Assembly: GCF_900109945.1 (NCBI RefSeq)
Contig: NZ_FOBX01000006.1
Span: forward strand, 1-64,000
DNA: 64,000 nucleotides
Origin: Bradyrhizobium sp. OK095
Lineage (GTDB): Bacteria > Pseudomonadota > Alphaproteobacteria > Rhizobiales > Xanthobacteraceae
Direction of reading: 5' to 3'
The notes beneath the pieces were generated by a model. It was not told where the DNA came from. It made no database searches and worked only from the letters and a program-made list of their open reading frames with translations. How positions within the stretch are numbered: position 1 is the first letter of the stretch; each line of letters opens with the position of its first letter. Shown here piece after piece: positions 1 to 8,610 of the stretch. A program made the position numbers and the translations under genes.

Positions 1-2
1 CC

Positions 3-1811
3 AAGCTCGGCGGCGTCTCGGGCGTGCTGACCGGTGCCGTGGTCAACGACAACCAGGCGACACCGGCCCCGATCACCGGAACCACCTTGCTCTATGATAC
101 CGGTGCGACCGGTGGCTTGAGCACGGGTGCTACGACCCAGTTCACCGACGGCTCGAGCTTCACCGTGGGCGGCCACACCATCACCTTCAAGTCGGGTGCC
201 ATTGGTGCTGCCACCGTTCCGAGCGGCTCCGGCGTCACCGGCAACGTCCTCACCGACGGCAGCGGCAACTCGACCATCTATCTCGGTGCGAGCGCCACCA
301 CCTCGACGGCGAATGTCGGCGACGTGCTGAAGGCGATCGACCTCGCCAGCGGCACGCAGACCGCGGCCAACGCGTCCGGTGTTGCGACGGTGACGACCAC
401 CGCCGGCCAGACCGTCTCGACGATCGCCGCCGGCTCGCTCCACGTGCAGTCCACGACGGGTGCCAATCTCGATATCACGGGCACCGCGGATCTGCTGCAC
501 TCTCTCGGTTTGAGCAATGCAACGGGAGGCGGCGCTGTCACGTCGACGGCGATCCGCACCGCCGGCACCGGCACGCTCTCGGCGATCCTGCAAACGGGCT
601 CGTCGCTGAACGTCGACGGCCATGTCATCGTCTTCAAGGATGGCGTGGCGCCCTCGGCGGCGAACGTTGCGACCGGCTCCGGCGTCAGTGGCAACCTCGT
701 CACCGACGGCAACGGCAACTCGACCGTCTATCTCGGGTCCGCGACCACGGCTGACCTCCTGAAGGCGATCGATCTTGCCACCGGCGTGCAGACCGCGACC
801 AACGCGAGCGGCACCGCGACGGTGACGACCGCGACCGGCCTGACCGTTTCGTCGATCAACAGCTCCGGCCAGCTCAAGATCTCGACCGGCGTCAATGCCG
901 ACCTCGCCATCACCGGCACCGGCAATGCGCTGTCCGTGTTCGGCCTCGGTGGCAACACCGGCACTGCCTCCGCCTTCACCGCGGCGCGCAGCTCCGGCAC
1001 CGGCGGCATCAACGGCAAGACCTTGACCTTCACCTCCTTCAACGCCGGCACGGCGGTCAACGTCACCTTCGGCGACGGCACCAACGGCACGGTCAAGACG
1101 CTCGATCAGCTCAACACGCAGCTTCAGGCCGACAATCTGTCTGCCACGATCGACGCCAACGGCCTGCTCACGATCTCCGCGTCCAACGACTACGCCTCCT
1201 CGTCGCTCGGTTCGGCCACGGCCGGCGGCGCGATCGGCGGTACGCTGACCGCGTCGCTGACCTTCACGACCGCCTCCACACCGGTCCAGGATACGGTTGC
1301 CCAGGCGAGCCGCGCAAACCTGGTCTCGCAGTACAACAACATCCTGAACCAGATCGACACGACCTCGGTCGACTCCTCGTTCAACGGTGTGAACCTGCTG
1401 AACGGCGACCAGCTCAAGCTGGTGTTCGACGAGACCGGCAAGTCGAACCTGAACATCACCGGCGTGACCTACAACTCCAGGGGTCTGGGTTTGGCCTCGC
1501 TGGTTGTCGGCGTCGACTTCATCGACAACGCCGCCACCAACAAGGTGCTGGTCAATTTGAACTCGGCGTCCAGCTCGCTGCGTTCGGAAGCCTCGGCGCT
1601 CGGTTCGAACCTCTCGGTCGTGCAGATCCGCCAGGACTTCAACAAGAGCCTGATCAACGTGCTCCAGACCGGTTCGTCCAACCTGACCCTGGCCGACACC
1701 AACGTGGAAGCGGCCAACAGCCAGGCGCTGTCGACCCGCCAGTCGATCGCAGTCTCTGCGCTGTCTCTGGCCAACACCTCGCAGCAGAGCGTGCTCCAGC
1801 TGCTCCGCTAA
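3..1811 (+). CDS. fliC: Large flagellin, 5' end outside window
   Basis: This is the C-terminal part of a large flagellin; the frame is open to the left edge and the start lies outside the window. It is the subunit of the flagellar filament. The last ~170 residues carry the conserved D1/D0 helices (NGVNLLNGDQLKLVF, ending in SLANTSQQSVLQLLR). The part before that is a Ser/Thr/Gly-rich variable region made of two similar modules with the pattern DG..FTV.GHTITFK followed by TDGSGNS. It is closely similar along its whole visible length to the next flagellin, so the two arose by tandem duplication. Large flagellins of this size are known from the thick subpolar flagellum of Bradyrhizobium; assignment to that system is inference. 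Confidence 0.93.
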   Translation, partial: KLGGVSGVLTGAVVNDNQATPAPITGTTLLYDTGATGGLSTGATTQFTDGSSFTVGGHTITFKSGAIGAATVPSGSGVTGNVLTDGSGNSTIYLGASATTSTANVGDVLKAIDLASGTQTAANASGVATVTTTAGQTVSTIAAGSLHVQSTTGANLDITGTADLLHSLGLSNATGGGAVTSTAIRTAGTGTLSAILQTGSSLNVDGHVIVFKDGVAPSAANVATGSGVSGNLVTDGNGNSTVYLGSATTADLLKAIDLATGVQTATNASGTATVTTATGLTVSSINSSGQLKISTGVNADLAITGTGNALSVFGLGGNTGTASAFTAARSSGTGGINGKTLTFTSFNAGTAVNVTFGDGTNGTVKTLDQLNTQLQADNLSATIDANGLLTISASNDYASSSLGSATAGGAIGGTLTASLTFTTASTPVQDTVAQASRANLVSQYNNILNQIDTTSVDSSFNGVNLLNGDQLKLVFDETGKSNLNITGVTYNSRGLGLASLVVGVDFIDNAATNKVLVNLNSASSSLRSEASALGSNLSVVQIRQDFNKSLINVLQTGSSNLTLADTNVEAANSQALSTRQSIAVSALSLANTSQQSVLQLLR

Positions 1812-1841
1812 TAAGCGATTGAAATCACAAAAGAAGTTACG

Positions 1842-1871
1842 GCGGCGGGGCTTCGGCCCCGCCGCTTTTTT
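1842..1871 (+). terminator. Rho-independent terminator after flagellin 1
   Basis: A perfect 10-bp stem (GCGGCGGGGC at 1842-1851 with GCCCCGCCGC at 1856-1865), a TTCG tetraloop and a run of six T follow the flagellin stop by 30 bases. It separates the two flagellin transcripts. Confidence 0.9.
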
Positions 1872-1932
1872 GTTGGTGCAGAACCCGTGCGATACCGGGG
1901 AAGGGGCGCTAACCCCCCATTAACCCTGTCCC

Positions 1933-1949
1933 TTAAGTGGCCGTTAACC
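1933..1949 (+). promoter_or_regulatory. CtrA-type box upstream of flagellin 2
   Basis: TTAA (1933-1936), seven bases, then TTAACC (1944-1949) is an exact match to the Caulobacter CtrA recognition pattern TTAA-N7-TTAAC. A possible -10 element, CCTAAA at 1968-1973, lies 18 bases downstream, so the box would overlap the -35 region. That CtrA binds here is inference. Confidence 0.6.
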
Positions 1950-2041
1950 ATACTTTAAAGGAGAGCCCCTAAAACTGGACAAAAGCCCGCTTCCAGACCC
2001 GCGTGGCCGATTCGTATCCGGTTCAAGAGGAAGACCTGCCA

Positions 2042-4351
2042 ATGTCCAACATCGTTCTCTCGGCGTCCGTTCGCCAGAACCTGTTGTCGCTGCAGTCGAC
2101 GGCCGACTTGCTGGCCACGACGCAGCAGCGCCTGTCGACCGGCAAGAAGGTCAACACGGCGCTGGACAATCCCACCAACTTCTTCACCGCGCAGGGGCTG
2201 GATAACCGGGCGAGCGACATCAGCAACCTGCTCGACGGCATCAACAACGGTGTGCAGGTGCTGCAGGCCGCCAACACCGGCATCACGTCGCTGCAAAAGC
2301 TGATCGACAGCGCCAAGTCGATCGCCAACCAGGCGCTCCAGACCACCGTCGGTTACTCGACCAAATCGAACGTCTCGACCACGATTCCGGGTGCATCGCC
2401 CGCCGATCTGCGCGGCACCACCAGCTATGCCAGCGCGATTGCCAGCAGCAACGTGCTGTTTACGGGGGCGCCGGGCGGCACGACGGCCGCGACGTCCGCC
2501 ACCAAGCTCGGTGGCGTCGCAGGTGTGTTGACGGGAACTCCGGTTCTGGACAACCAGGCCACCGGCGCCAACATCACCGCGGCCACGAAGCTCTACGGCG
2601 ACGGTTTGTCGGCCCCCAATGGCGGTCTCAGCACCGGTGCTACCACCCAGTTCGTCGACGGTGCGAGCTTCACCGTGAACGGCCATACCATCACCTTCAA
2701 GGCCGGCGCCGCGCCGAATGTCGTGGGCTCGCCCAACACCTTGCCGTCCGGCTACGGTCTGGACAGCTCCGGCACGCAAAGCGTCGCGACCGACGGCAGC
2801 GGCAACTCCGTCGTCTATCTCGGCTCCAGCGCCACCAATTCGGCTGCGACGGTCGGCGACGTTCTCAAGGCCGTCGATCTCGCCAGCGGCACGCGCAGCG
2901 GAACGATCAGCGGCGGCGTGGCGACGCTCAACGCCAACAACACCGGCCAGGCGGCGTCCAGCATCACCGCGGGTGCGCTCTCTCTCGAGAGCTCGACGGG
3001 CGGCGACCTCAACGTCACGGGTACGGCGGACTTGTTGAATTCGCTCGGCCTGACCAGCGCGACGGGCGGCGGCAACACGACGTTGACGGCTGCCCGCACC
3101 GCGGGCGTGAACACCCTCTCGGGTCTGCTCCAGACCGGCTCGACATTGAACATCGACGGGCACGTCGTCACCTTCAAGGACGGACCGAAGCCCACGGCCG
3201 CGGCGACCGGATCCGGCGTGACCGGCAACATCGTCACCGACGGCAACGGCAACTCGACCGTCTATCTCCAGACCGCGACGACCTCTGACCTGTTGAACGC
3301 GATCGACCTTGCGAGCGGCGTGCAGACGGCGACGATCAACACGGTCAACGGCACCGCCTCGCTCAACACGTCAACCGGCCAGACCAACTCCACCATTGCG
3401 GCCAGCGGTGCGCTGAAGATTTCGACCGGCATCAATGCCGATCTCGCCATCACCAGCACCGGCAACGCGCTGTCTGCGCTCGGCCTCGCCGGCAACACCG
3501 GTACCGCGTCGGCGTTCACCGCGGCGCGCACCTCCGGCGTCGGCGGCATCAACGGCAAGACGCTGACCTTCACCGCGTTCAACGGCGGCACACCTGTCAA
3601 CGTCACGTTCGGTGACGGCACCAACGGCACGGTTAAAACGCTCGACCAGCTCAACAATCAGCTTCAGGCGAACCATCTGACGGCGACGATCGACGCCAAC
3701 GGCCTGCTCACGATCACCACCGTCAACGAATATGCATCCTCGACGCTGGGCTCGGCGGTGGCTGGTGGCGCGATCGGCGGGACCATCACCAGCGCGCTAA
3801 CCTTCTCGACGGCCCAGCCGCCGGTCCAGGATCCCGTCGCGCAGACGGCGCGCTCCAATCTGGTCAATCAGTTCAACAACATCCTCCAGCAGATCGACAC
3901 GACGTCGCAGGACTCCTCGTTTAACGGCGTTAACCTGCTCAACGGTGACACGCTGAAGCTCGTCTTCAACGAGACCGGTAGCTCCACCCTCGGCATCAAC
4001 GGCGTGGTGTTCAATGCGGCGGGCCTGGGCCTCAGCAACCTCGTCAACGGTGTCGACTTCATCGACAACGGCGCCACCAACAAGGTGCTGACCAGCCTGA
4101 ATGCGGCCTCGAGCACGCTGCGCTCGGAAGGCTCCGCGCTCGGCTCGAACCTCTCGATCGTGCAGGTGCGTCAGGACTTCTCGAAGAACCTGATCAACGT
4201 GCTGCAGACCGGCTCGTCCAACCTGACGCTCGCCGACACCAACGAGGAGGCGGCCAACAGCCAGGCGCTCTCGACCCGCCAGTCGATCGCGGTCTCCGCG
4301 CTGTCGCTGGCCAACCAGTCGCAGCAGAGCGTGCTCCAGCTGCTCCGCTAA
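2042..4351 (+). CDS. fliC: Large flagellin (769 aa)
   Basis: This is a filament subunit of about 769 residues. The start is ATG 2042, which gives the standard flagellin N-terminus (MSNIVLSASVRQNLLSLQST), with GAGGAAGAC upstream. Residues 1 to about 105 are the D0/D1 helices, including QRLSTGKKVNTALDNPTNFF. Residues about 105-600 form a long low-complexity Ser/Thr/Gly region with two tandem modules (GHTITFK...TDGSGNS...VGDVLKAVDLASG, then GHVVTFKDG...TDGNGNSTVYL). The C-terminal ~170 residues restore the D1/D0 helices. Typical enterobacterial flagellins are about 500 residues, so this is a long form, as in the thick flagellum of bradyrhizobia. It has its own CtrA-type box and terminator. Confidence 0.95.
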   Translation: MSNIVLSASVRQNLLSLQSTADLLATTQQRLSTGKKVNTALDNPTNFFTAQGLDNRASDISNLLDGINNGVQVLQAANTGITSLQKLIDSAKSIANQALQTTVGYSTKSNVSTTIPGASPADLRGTTSYASAIASSNVLFTGAPGGTTAATSATKLGGVAGVLTGTPVLDNQATGANITAATKLYGDGLSAPNGGLSTGATTQFVDGASFTVNGHTITFKAGAAPNVVGSPNTLPSGYGLDSSGTQSVATDGSGNSVVYLGSSATNSAATVGDVLKAVDLASGTRSGTISGGVATLNANNTGQAASSITAGALSLESSTGGDLNVTGTADLLNSLGLTSATGGGNTTLTAARTAGVNTLSGLLQTGSTLNIDGHVVTFKDGPKPTAAATGSGVTGNIVTDGNGNSTVYLQTATTSDLLNAIDLASGVQTATINTVNGTASLNTSTGQTNSTIAASGALKISTGINADLAITSTGNALSALGLAGNTGTASAFTAARTSGVGGINGKTLTFTAFNGGTPVNVTFGDGTNGTVKTLDQLNNQLQANHLTATIDANGLLTITTVNEYASSTLGSAVAGGAIGGTITSALTFSTAQPPVQDPVAQTARSNLVNQFNNILQQIDTTSQDSSFNGVNLLNGDTLKLVFNETGSSTLGINGVVFNAAGLGLSNLVNGVDFIDNGATNKVLTSLNAASSTLRSEGSALGSNLSIVQVRQDFSKNLINVLQTGSSNLTLADTNEEAANSQALSTRQSIAVSALSLANQSQQSVLQLLR

Positions 4352-4384
4352 TTTCGCGGCGCAAGATAGCTACTCGAGATATCG

Positions 4385-4411
4385 CGGCGGGGCTCATGCT
4401 CCGCCGTTTTT
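4385..4411 (+). terminator. Rho-independent terminator after flagellin 2
   Basis: A 9-bp stem with one G-U pair (4385-4393 with 4398-4406), a TCAT loop and TTTTT follow the second flagellin. It resembles the terminator of flagellin 1, consistent with duplication of the whole gene unit. Confidence 0.88.
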
Positions 4412-4549
4412 ATGGAGATCGCTAAGGCAGGATTAGCCGAGATTGATGCGCATCATGCGAGGCGTGTTTACAGCTCGCACGTGCGCATCTAGCTTCGTGA
4501 CGAAGGGCTCCGTGACCCGTAGTAATCCGGAGTGCTTCCAAGCACACAC

Positions 4550-4566
4550 GTAAGCAAATCTTAAGC
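4550..4566 (+). promoter_or_regulatory. Degenerate CtrA-like box upstream of flaF
   Basis: GTAA (4550-4553), seven bases and TTAAGC (4561-4566) match TTAA-N7-TTAA with one change. A further TTAAGC lies at 4596-4601. The 287-base stretch between flagellin 2 and flaF otherwise holds only the flagellin terminator, so flaF probably has its own promoter here. The assignment is weak. Confidence 0.3.
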
Positions 4567-4638
4567 GCTGCTGCCTAGGGTTGGGAAAGAAATCCTTAAG
4601 CCCGTTCAACGGGCTAGGACATGTCCAAGGTGTGATTG

Positions 4639-5007
4639 ATGTCGAATTCCGCTGCCTCGGCCTACGCGCGTGTTGCAACGACCACAGCATCTCCTCGCGA
4701 CGTCGAGGCGCAGACCCTGCTCAAGGCCGCCAACAAGCTCCAGGATGCGGTCAACAACGCCGATCCGTTCAGCGAGCAGACTACCCACGCCCTGATGTTC
4801 AACCGCAAGCTCTGGACGATCTTCCTGAGCGAAGCCATGCGCGACACCAATCCGCAGCCGCTCGACGTCCGCCAGAAGATCGCCAACATCAGCGTCTTCG
4901 TGCTGAGCCAGACCGCGGCGCTCCAGATGAGCCCGCAGTTCGATCACTTCCGTCCGCTGATCGAGATCAACCGGAACATTGCTGCTGGCTTGTCCGGCCG
5001 TCCGTGA
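4639..5007 (+). CDS. flaF: Flagellar biosynthesis regulator FlaF
   Basis: This is a 122-residue all-helical protein of the FlaF family, found only in alphaproteobacteria. FlaF works with FlbT to couple flagellin synthesis to filament assembly after transcription. The sequence SNSAASAYARVA at the start, LWTIFLSEAMRD in the middle and the final helix LIEINRNIAAGLSG match the family. ATG 4639 is chosen over the TTG just before it because AAGGTG lies six bases upstream. The gene sits directly after the flagellins, the usual place for flaF. FlbT, its usual partner, is not in the window. Confidence 0.92.
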   Translation: MSNSAASAYARVATTTASPRDVEAQTLLKAANKLQDAVNNADPFSEQTTHALMFNRKLWTIFLSEAMRDTNPQPLDVRQKIANISVFVLSQTAALQMSPQFDHFRPLIEINRNIAAGLSGRP

Positions 5008-5019
5008 TGATTGCCTGCC

Positions 5020-5388
5020 ATGGCCGATCTCCTGAGCATCCTGTCGACCGCGTATAAGTCCAACGTTCTGTCGAGCACGTCGGGCTCATCGAAATATGTT
5101 CCGGTCGATTCTTCGCTCTATCAGGGCAGCTGGAGCGGCACCTATCCCGACGGCAAGAAGTTCTCGCTGAACGTCTCGCAGGTCAGCGGCTTTCGTGCAC
5201 AGATCCACTACCAGAGCGCCGGCACATCCCAGTACCAGCAGGTGCTGATCAAGGACGGCTCGTTCCGCTTCGCGAATACCAAGTTCACGCTGACCGATAT
5301 CGGCAAGGCGCAGGTCAAGAACGTCGTCACCGATAATGCGACCGGTTCGACCTATCTCGACACTGCCGTTGCCACGCTCGCCACCTGA
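5020..5388 (+). CDS. Small conserved protein of unknown function after flaF
   Basis: This 122-residue product begins MADLLSILSTAYKSN. It lies 12 bases after flaF on the same strand, so the two are probably cotranscribed. I do not recognise a domain. It is rich in Ser/Thr/Tyr, has no signal peptide or membrane segment, and contains alternating polar and aromatic stretches (YQGSWSGTYPDGKKFSLNVS, then FRAQIHYQS) that suggest a small beta-sandwich. The N-terminal dozen residues look like a flagellar export or helix segment. A role in filament or hook assembly is suggested only by position. Confidence 0.75.
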   Translation: MADLLSILSTAYKSNVLSSTSGSSKYVPVDSSLYQGSWSGTYPDGKKFSLNVSQVSGFRAQIHYQSAGTSQYQQVLIKDGSFRFANTKFTLTDIGKAQVKNVVTDNATGSTYLDTAVATLAT

Positions 5389-5391
5389 TCG

Positions 5392-5751
5392 TCAGGCGCT
5401 GAGATCCGTATTGAGCGGACGCGAGGGCTGCGACTTCAGATCCTCTGCATGGAAATAGGCCCGCCGGCGCAGCATCGCTTCGTCGGGGAACTGATTGACC
5501 ACTGCATCGGTCCTGTCGTTGACGATCTGGAAGACGAGGGATGCCGACGCCTGGTCGAACACGACCTGGCGAGAGATATTCTCGCTCGTCTGCAAATCAT
5601 TACGCGCAGGCGCGCTGATATCGCTTGCGGCGACCGTCTGGCTCACCGGCAAATCAGTTTGCACCGCCTCGTTCGCCGCCGTATTGGACGTCGTTACGAT
5701 CTGCGTTGGGACCGGTATCCCCACCGGCCTGATGCTGAAATCTGTACTCAT
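5392..5751 (-). CDS. FlaG-like flagellar protein
   Basis: This 119-residue protein has a disordered N-terminal half and a C-terminal segment SASLVFQIVNDRTDAVVNQFPDEAMLRRRAYF. That resembles the FlaG family core, in which a hydrophobic strand is followed by an ..RQIPDEE..-type motif. FlaG proteins influence filament length or stability in other bacteria. A strong AGGAGG ribosome-binding site sits just before ATG 5751. It is convergent with the unknown gene after flaF, with only 3 bases between the stops. The symbol is left empty because the match is limited to the C-terminal part. Confidence 0.65.
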   Translation of the reverse strand: MSTDFSIRPVGIPVPTQIVTTSNTAANEAVQTDLPVSQTVAASDISAPARNDLQTSENISRQVVFDQASASLVFQIVNDRTDAVVNQFPDEAMLRRRAYFHAEDLKSQPSRPLNTDLSA

Positions 5752-5910
5752 GGCAGCCTCCTGGTTGCCTCACGTGAGTCAAATCCCAACCCCTCTCAAT
5801 ACGCAACCATGGACCACCAGGTTTGAAGACCCGGTAAGCAAACGTGACTAACCGTGCGACGATATCGCCGCGCGGTTTTTCGTAAAATTGTCGCGGGTTT
5901 TTGCGTGCGC

Positions 5911-6408
5911 TCAGAGCGAGCGGCTGACGGCGAGCGGCGTGATGTGGCGCGGGCCGGGAGTGGCGCGGCGGCCTGCGGCCGTATAGGTGTTCGGCACGTT
6001 GCGCTTCTGGATCTCGGCATTGACGCCGCGCACGACGCTTTCGGAGACCGCATGTGCGGTCGCGAGCACGGTGAGATTGACCTGGAGCATCGCGCGGAAC
6101 GCATCATGATGCCGATGCAGCGTCGAGAGCAGCTCGGGCGCGGATTTCGCAAGCTGGTCCTGGTTCGCCTTCAACTCGCTGACGGCGCTGACATAGTTTC
6201 GCGACAGCTCCTGCTTCTTGCTCTCGAGGGTCATCGCCTCGCGGACCTTGCCGGCGCGAACGAGCTCGGTCTCGTGCTCGATCAATGCGAGCAGGGCGTT
6301 CATCGCGTCCATCAGCTGCTCGGCGACCTTGCGCGCCTGGGCGTTGCCCGGCGCGGTGTTCGGGCGCTGCGCTTGCATCGGCTGACGTGAGGCATTGAAC
6401 TGGTTCAT
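5911..6408 (-). CDS. flgN: FlgN-like flagellar chaperone
   Basis: This 165-residue protein is mainly a long helical hairpin (ARKVAEQLMDAMNALLALIEHETELVRAG, then QELSRNYVSAVSELKANQDQL), as in FlgN, the export chaperone for the hook-filament junction proteins FlgK and FlgL. The start is placed at ATG 6408 (MNQFNASRQPMQ); the open frame extends 45 codons upstream but that part is Arg-rich, has no flagellar character and overlaps flgJ. The gene lies 11 bases after flgJ in the flgI-flgJ-flgN operon. Confidence 0.8.
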   Translation of the reverse strand: MNQFNASRQPMQAQRPNTAPGNAQARKVAEQLMDAMNALLALIEHETELVRAGKVREAMTLESKKQELSRNYVSAVSELKANQDQLAKSAPELLSTLHRHHDAFRAMLQVNLTVLATAHAVSESVVRGVNAEIQKRNVPNTYTAAGRRATPGPRHITPLAVSRSL

Positions 6409-6419
6409 ATCGGTTGACC

Positions 6420-6788
6420 TTATGCCGTGCGGAGCGTTTTCGCCTGCTGCATGATGAGGGTGCGGTAGACTTCGGTTGCGACGCCGACGCCGCCAGCCTT
6501 GGCGAAGTTCTTGGAATATTGTTCGGTCAGCATCGAGCGCCACACGCCGGTGCCGGTGGTGTCGCCGAACGGGCCTTCGCCCTTCAGGCCGGACGTCATC
6601 TGCGAGAACATGCTGTTGAGGAACATCGCCTCGAAATCGGTGGCGGTCTTCTGCGCCTTGGACTGCTGCTGCGGCGAGACCTTCTGAAGCGCGGCGGCGA
6701 GCTCGAAGTCCGGCCGGCCGTTGCGGCTTTCCACGGAGAAAGCCGACGATGCGGTGGCGCGCGGAGTATTGATGGTGCTGGTCTGCAT
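6420..6788 (-). CDS. flgJ: FlgJ-type rod-binding protein without muramidase domain
   Basis: This 122-residue protein matches the N-terminal rod-binding domain of FlgJ (KTATDFEAMFLNSMFSQM, followed by GPFGDTTGTGVWRSMLTEQYSKNFAKAGGVGVA). It helps rod assembly in the periplasm. The peptidoglycan-hydrolase domain found in enterobacterial FlgJ is absent, which is normal for alphaproteobacteria, where a separate enzyme is used. ATG 6788 overlaps the stop of flgI in a TGATG arrangement, indicating translational coupling. A GTG one codon upstream is an unlikely alternative. Confidence 0.9.
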   Translation of the reverse strand: MQTSTINTPRATASSAFSVESRNGRPDFELAAALQKVSPQQQSKAQKTATDFEAMFLNSMFSQMTSGLKGEGPFGDTTGTGVWRSMLTEQYSKNFAKAGGVGVATEVYRTLIMQQAKTLRTA

Positions 6789-7912
6789 CACATCACCTCG
6801 ATGTCGGCTTCGATCGCACCGGCGGCCTTGATCGCCTGGAGGATGCTGATCATGTCGCGGGGACCGATGCCGAGGCCATTGAGGCCGTCGACGAGTTGCT
6901 GAAGCGAGACGCCGTCCTTGACGAGGGCCAGCTTCTTGCCGTCCTCGGTCACGGTGACGCTGCTGCGCGGCGTGACCACGGTGCGCCCGCGCGACAGCGG
7001 ATTGGGCTGGCTCACCTGCGGGCTCTCGGAAATCGTGACGGTGAGGTTGCCTTGCGCCACGGCGACGGTGGCGACGCGCACGTCGCGGCCCATCACGATG
7101 ATGCCGCTGCGCTCGTCGATGATGATCTTGGCGGCAAGGTCAGGCTCGACCTGGAGCTGCTCGATCTCGGTGAGAAAGGCGACGACGTTGCCCTTGAATT
7201 CCGGCGGGATCGACAACTGCACGGTCGAGGGATCGATCGGCTCGGCGCTTTTGACGCCGAGATAGTCGTTGATCGCGGCCGCAATGCGCTTGGCGGTGGT
7301 GAAGTCGGCGTTGCGCAGCGCCAGGCGCACGTTCGGCAGGCGATTGAGCGCGAACTCGATCTCGCGCTCGATGATGGCGCCGTTGGCGATGCGGCCCACG
7401 GTCGGGACGCCGCGCACGATCTTGGCGGCCTCGCCCTCGGCCTGGAATCCGGAGATCGCGAGCGAGCCCTGCGCCACCGCATAGACGTTGCCGTCGGCAC
7501 CCAACAGGGGGGTGACGAGCAGGGTGCCGCCCTGGAGGTTCTTGGCATCGCCGAGCGCGGACACCGTGACGTCCATGCGCGTGCCCTGGGTGGCGAAGGC
7601 CGGCAGATTGCCTGTCACCATCACGGCGGCGACGTTGCCGGTGCGGATGGTGGCGCCGCGGATGTTGACGCCCATGCGCTCGAGCATCGCTTGCAGCGAC
7701 TGCTTGGTGAAGGGGATGTTGTTGAGGGTGTCGCCGGTGCCGTTGAGACCGACGACGAGGCCGTAGCCGATGAGCTGGTTCTGCCGCACGCCTTCGATAT
7801 TGGCGAGATCCTTGATGCGCGAGGTCGCAGCTGCAGACGCGACCGAGAGCGCCAGCGCTGACAGCGCGGCGCAGGCCACTGCAAGAATCCTTACCCAACG
7901 AACGCCTGACAT
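6788..7912 (-). CDS. flgI: Flagellar P-ring protein FlgI
   Basis: This 374-residue protein forms the P ring around the flagellar rod in the peptidoglycan layer. It begins with a signal peptide (LAVACAALSALALSVASAAA) and contains the characteristic NQLIGYGLVVGLNGTGD and TKQSLQAMLERMGVN segments, plus a C-terminal GPRDMISILQAIKAAGAIEADIEVM. Its length is typical. It is the first gene of flgI-flgJ-flgN on the minus strand and is divergent from fliX across 280 bases. Confidence 0.97.
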   Translation of the reverse strand: MSGVRWVRILAVACAALSALALSVASAAATSRIKDLANIEGVRQNQLIGYGLVVGLNGTGDTLNNIPFTKQSLQAMLERMGVNIRGATIRTGNVAAVMVTGNLPAFATQGTRMDVTVSALGDAKNLQGGTLLVTPLLGADGNVYAVAQGSLAISGFQAEGEAAKIVRGVPTVGRIANGAIIEREIEFALNRLPNVRLALRNADFTTAKRIAAAINDYLGVKSAEPIDPSTVQLSIPPEFKGNVVAFLTEIEQLQVEPDLAAKIIIDERSGIIVMGRDVRVATVAVAQGNLTVTISESPQVSQPNPLSRGRTVVTPRSSVTVTEDGKKLALVKDGVSLQQLVDGLNGLGIGPRDMISILQAIKAAGAIEADIEVM

Positions 7913-8132
7913 CCTCTGCTCCCCAAGGCCCCGAGAAGCCTCCTCAAATCTCGGACCATCTGCGACACTCCCATGTCGAGCTGGTCCGACGCTTTCCTTG
8001 CGAGCACTGTGCCAACGCGGGGCGGTGGGGTTAGGCGGTTGAATAGGTTGAATAAATCTGTTTCGACCGGTGTCGGCGGGCGTTGTCCGTGAGGAGCGAA
8101 ACTGCCGCCTGTCGGCAGATTTTGCCGGGCCG

Positions 8133-8149
8133 TTTACGTGTCGTTAACC
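8133..8149 (+). promoter_or_regulatory. CtrA-type box upstream of fliX
   Basis: TTTA (8133-8136), seven bases and TTAACC (8144-8149) differ from the CtrA pattern TTAA-N7-TTAACC at one base. The site is 43 bases before the fliX start. In Caulobacter the fliX promoter is also CtrA-controlled; binding here is inference. Confidence 0.5.
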
Positions 8150-8192
8150 ATAAAACGGCGAATGTGGCGCATCGATCACCCGGATTGCTGCG

Positions 8193-8606
8193 ATGCGCAT
8201 CTACGGACCGAATGGCACCACGCTTGGGACGCCGGCCAGCCAAGCCAGGCGGACGGGCTCCGGCAGCTTCGTGCTGCCCGACACCTCGTCGGCGCAGGAG
8301 ACGCGGAGCGCTGCCGCACCGAAGGCCGCTACCAGTCTCGACGGGCTGCTCGCGCTGCAAGGCATCGAAGAGGATCCGGTCGAGCGCCGCAAGCGTTCGG
8401 TCACCCGCGGCAAGACCGCGCTCGACGTGCTCGACGATCTCAAGATGGGCCTGTTGTCCGGCAATCTCGACGCCTCGACCGTGCTGCGGCTGCGTGATGC
8501 TGCGGCGAATTTGAAATCGTCCTCGGGCGATCCCGGTCTTGATTCCGTGCTCTCCGAGATCGAGCTGCGCGTCGAGGTCGAACTCGCCAAGGCCGGGCAG
8601 GCGTAG
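8193..8606 (+). CDS. fliX: Flagellar assembly protein FliX
   Basis: This 137-residue protein belongs to the FliX family, an alphaproteobacterial regulator that in Caulobacter acts with the activator FlbD to tie class III/IV flagellar transcription to completion of the basal body. The N-terminal start MRIYGPNG, the central LDGLLALQGIEEDPVERRKRSVTRGKTALDVLDDLK and the C-terminal helix LDSVLSEIELRVEVELAKA match the family. It is divergent from flgI, a neighbour relation also seen in Caulobacter relatives. No FlbD gene is in the window. Confidence 0.92.
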   Translation: MRIYGPNGTTLGTPASQARRTGSGSFVLPDTSSAQETRSAAAPKAATSLDGLLALQGIEEDPVERRKRSVTRGKTALDVLDDLKMGLLSGNLDASTVLRLRDAAANLKSSSGDPGLDSVLSEIELRVEVELAKAGQA

Positions 8607-8610
8607 TGCC

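Noticed and set aside
1920..1936. A second TTAA pair upstream of flagellin 2
   Set aside because: TTAA at 1920-1923 and TTAA at 1933-1936 are separated by nine bases, not the seven required for a CtrA box.
2718..3657. Several open frames opposite or out of frame with the flagellin
   Set aside because: They reflect codon bias in the Gly/Thr/Ser-rich flagellin and encode low-complexity Ala/Pro/Val/Arg sequence.
8036..8058. Tandem GGTTGAATA units upstream of flgI
   Set aside because: On the minus strand they give repeated TTCAACC, but the spacing does not fit the CtrA pattern and no other promoter in the window shares them.
8113..8128. Possible sigma-54 promoter upstream of fliX (CGGCAGATTTTGC)
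   Set aside because: The GG and GC elements are about three bases too close for a -24/-12 promoter.
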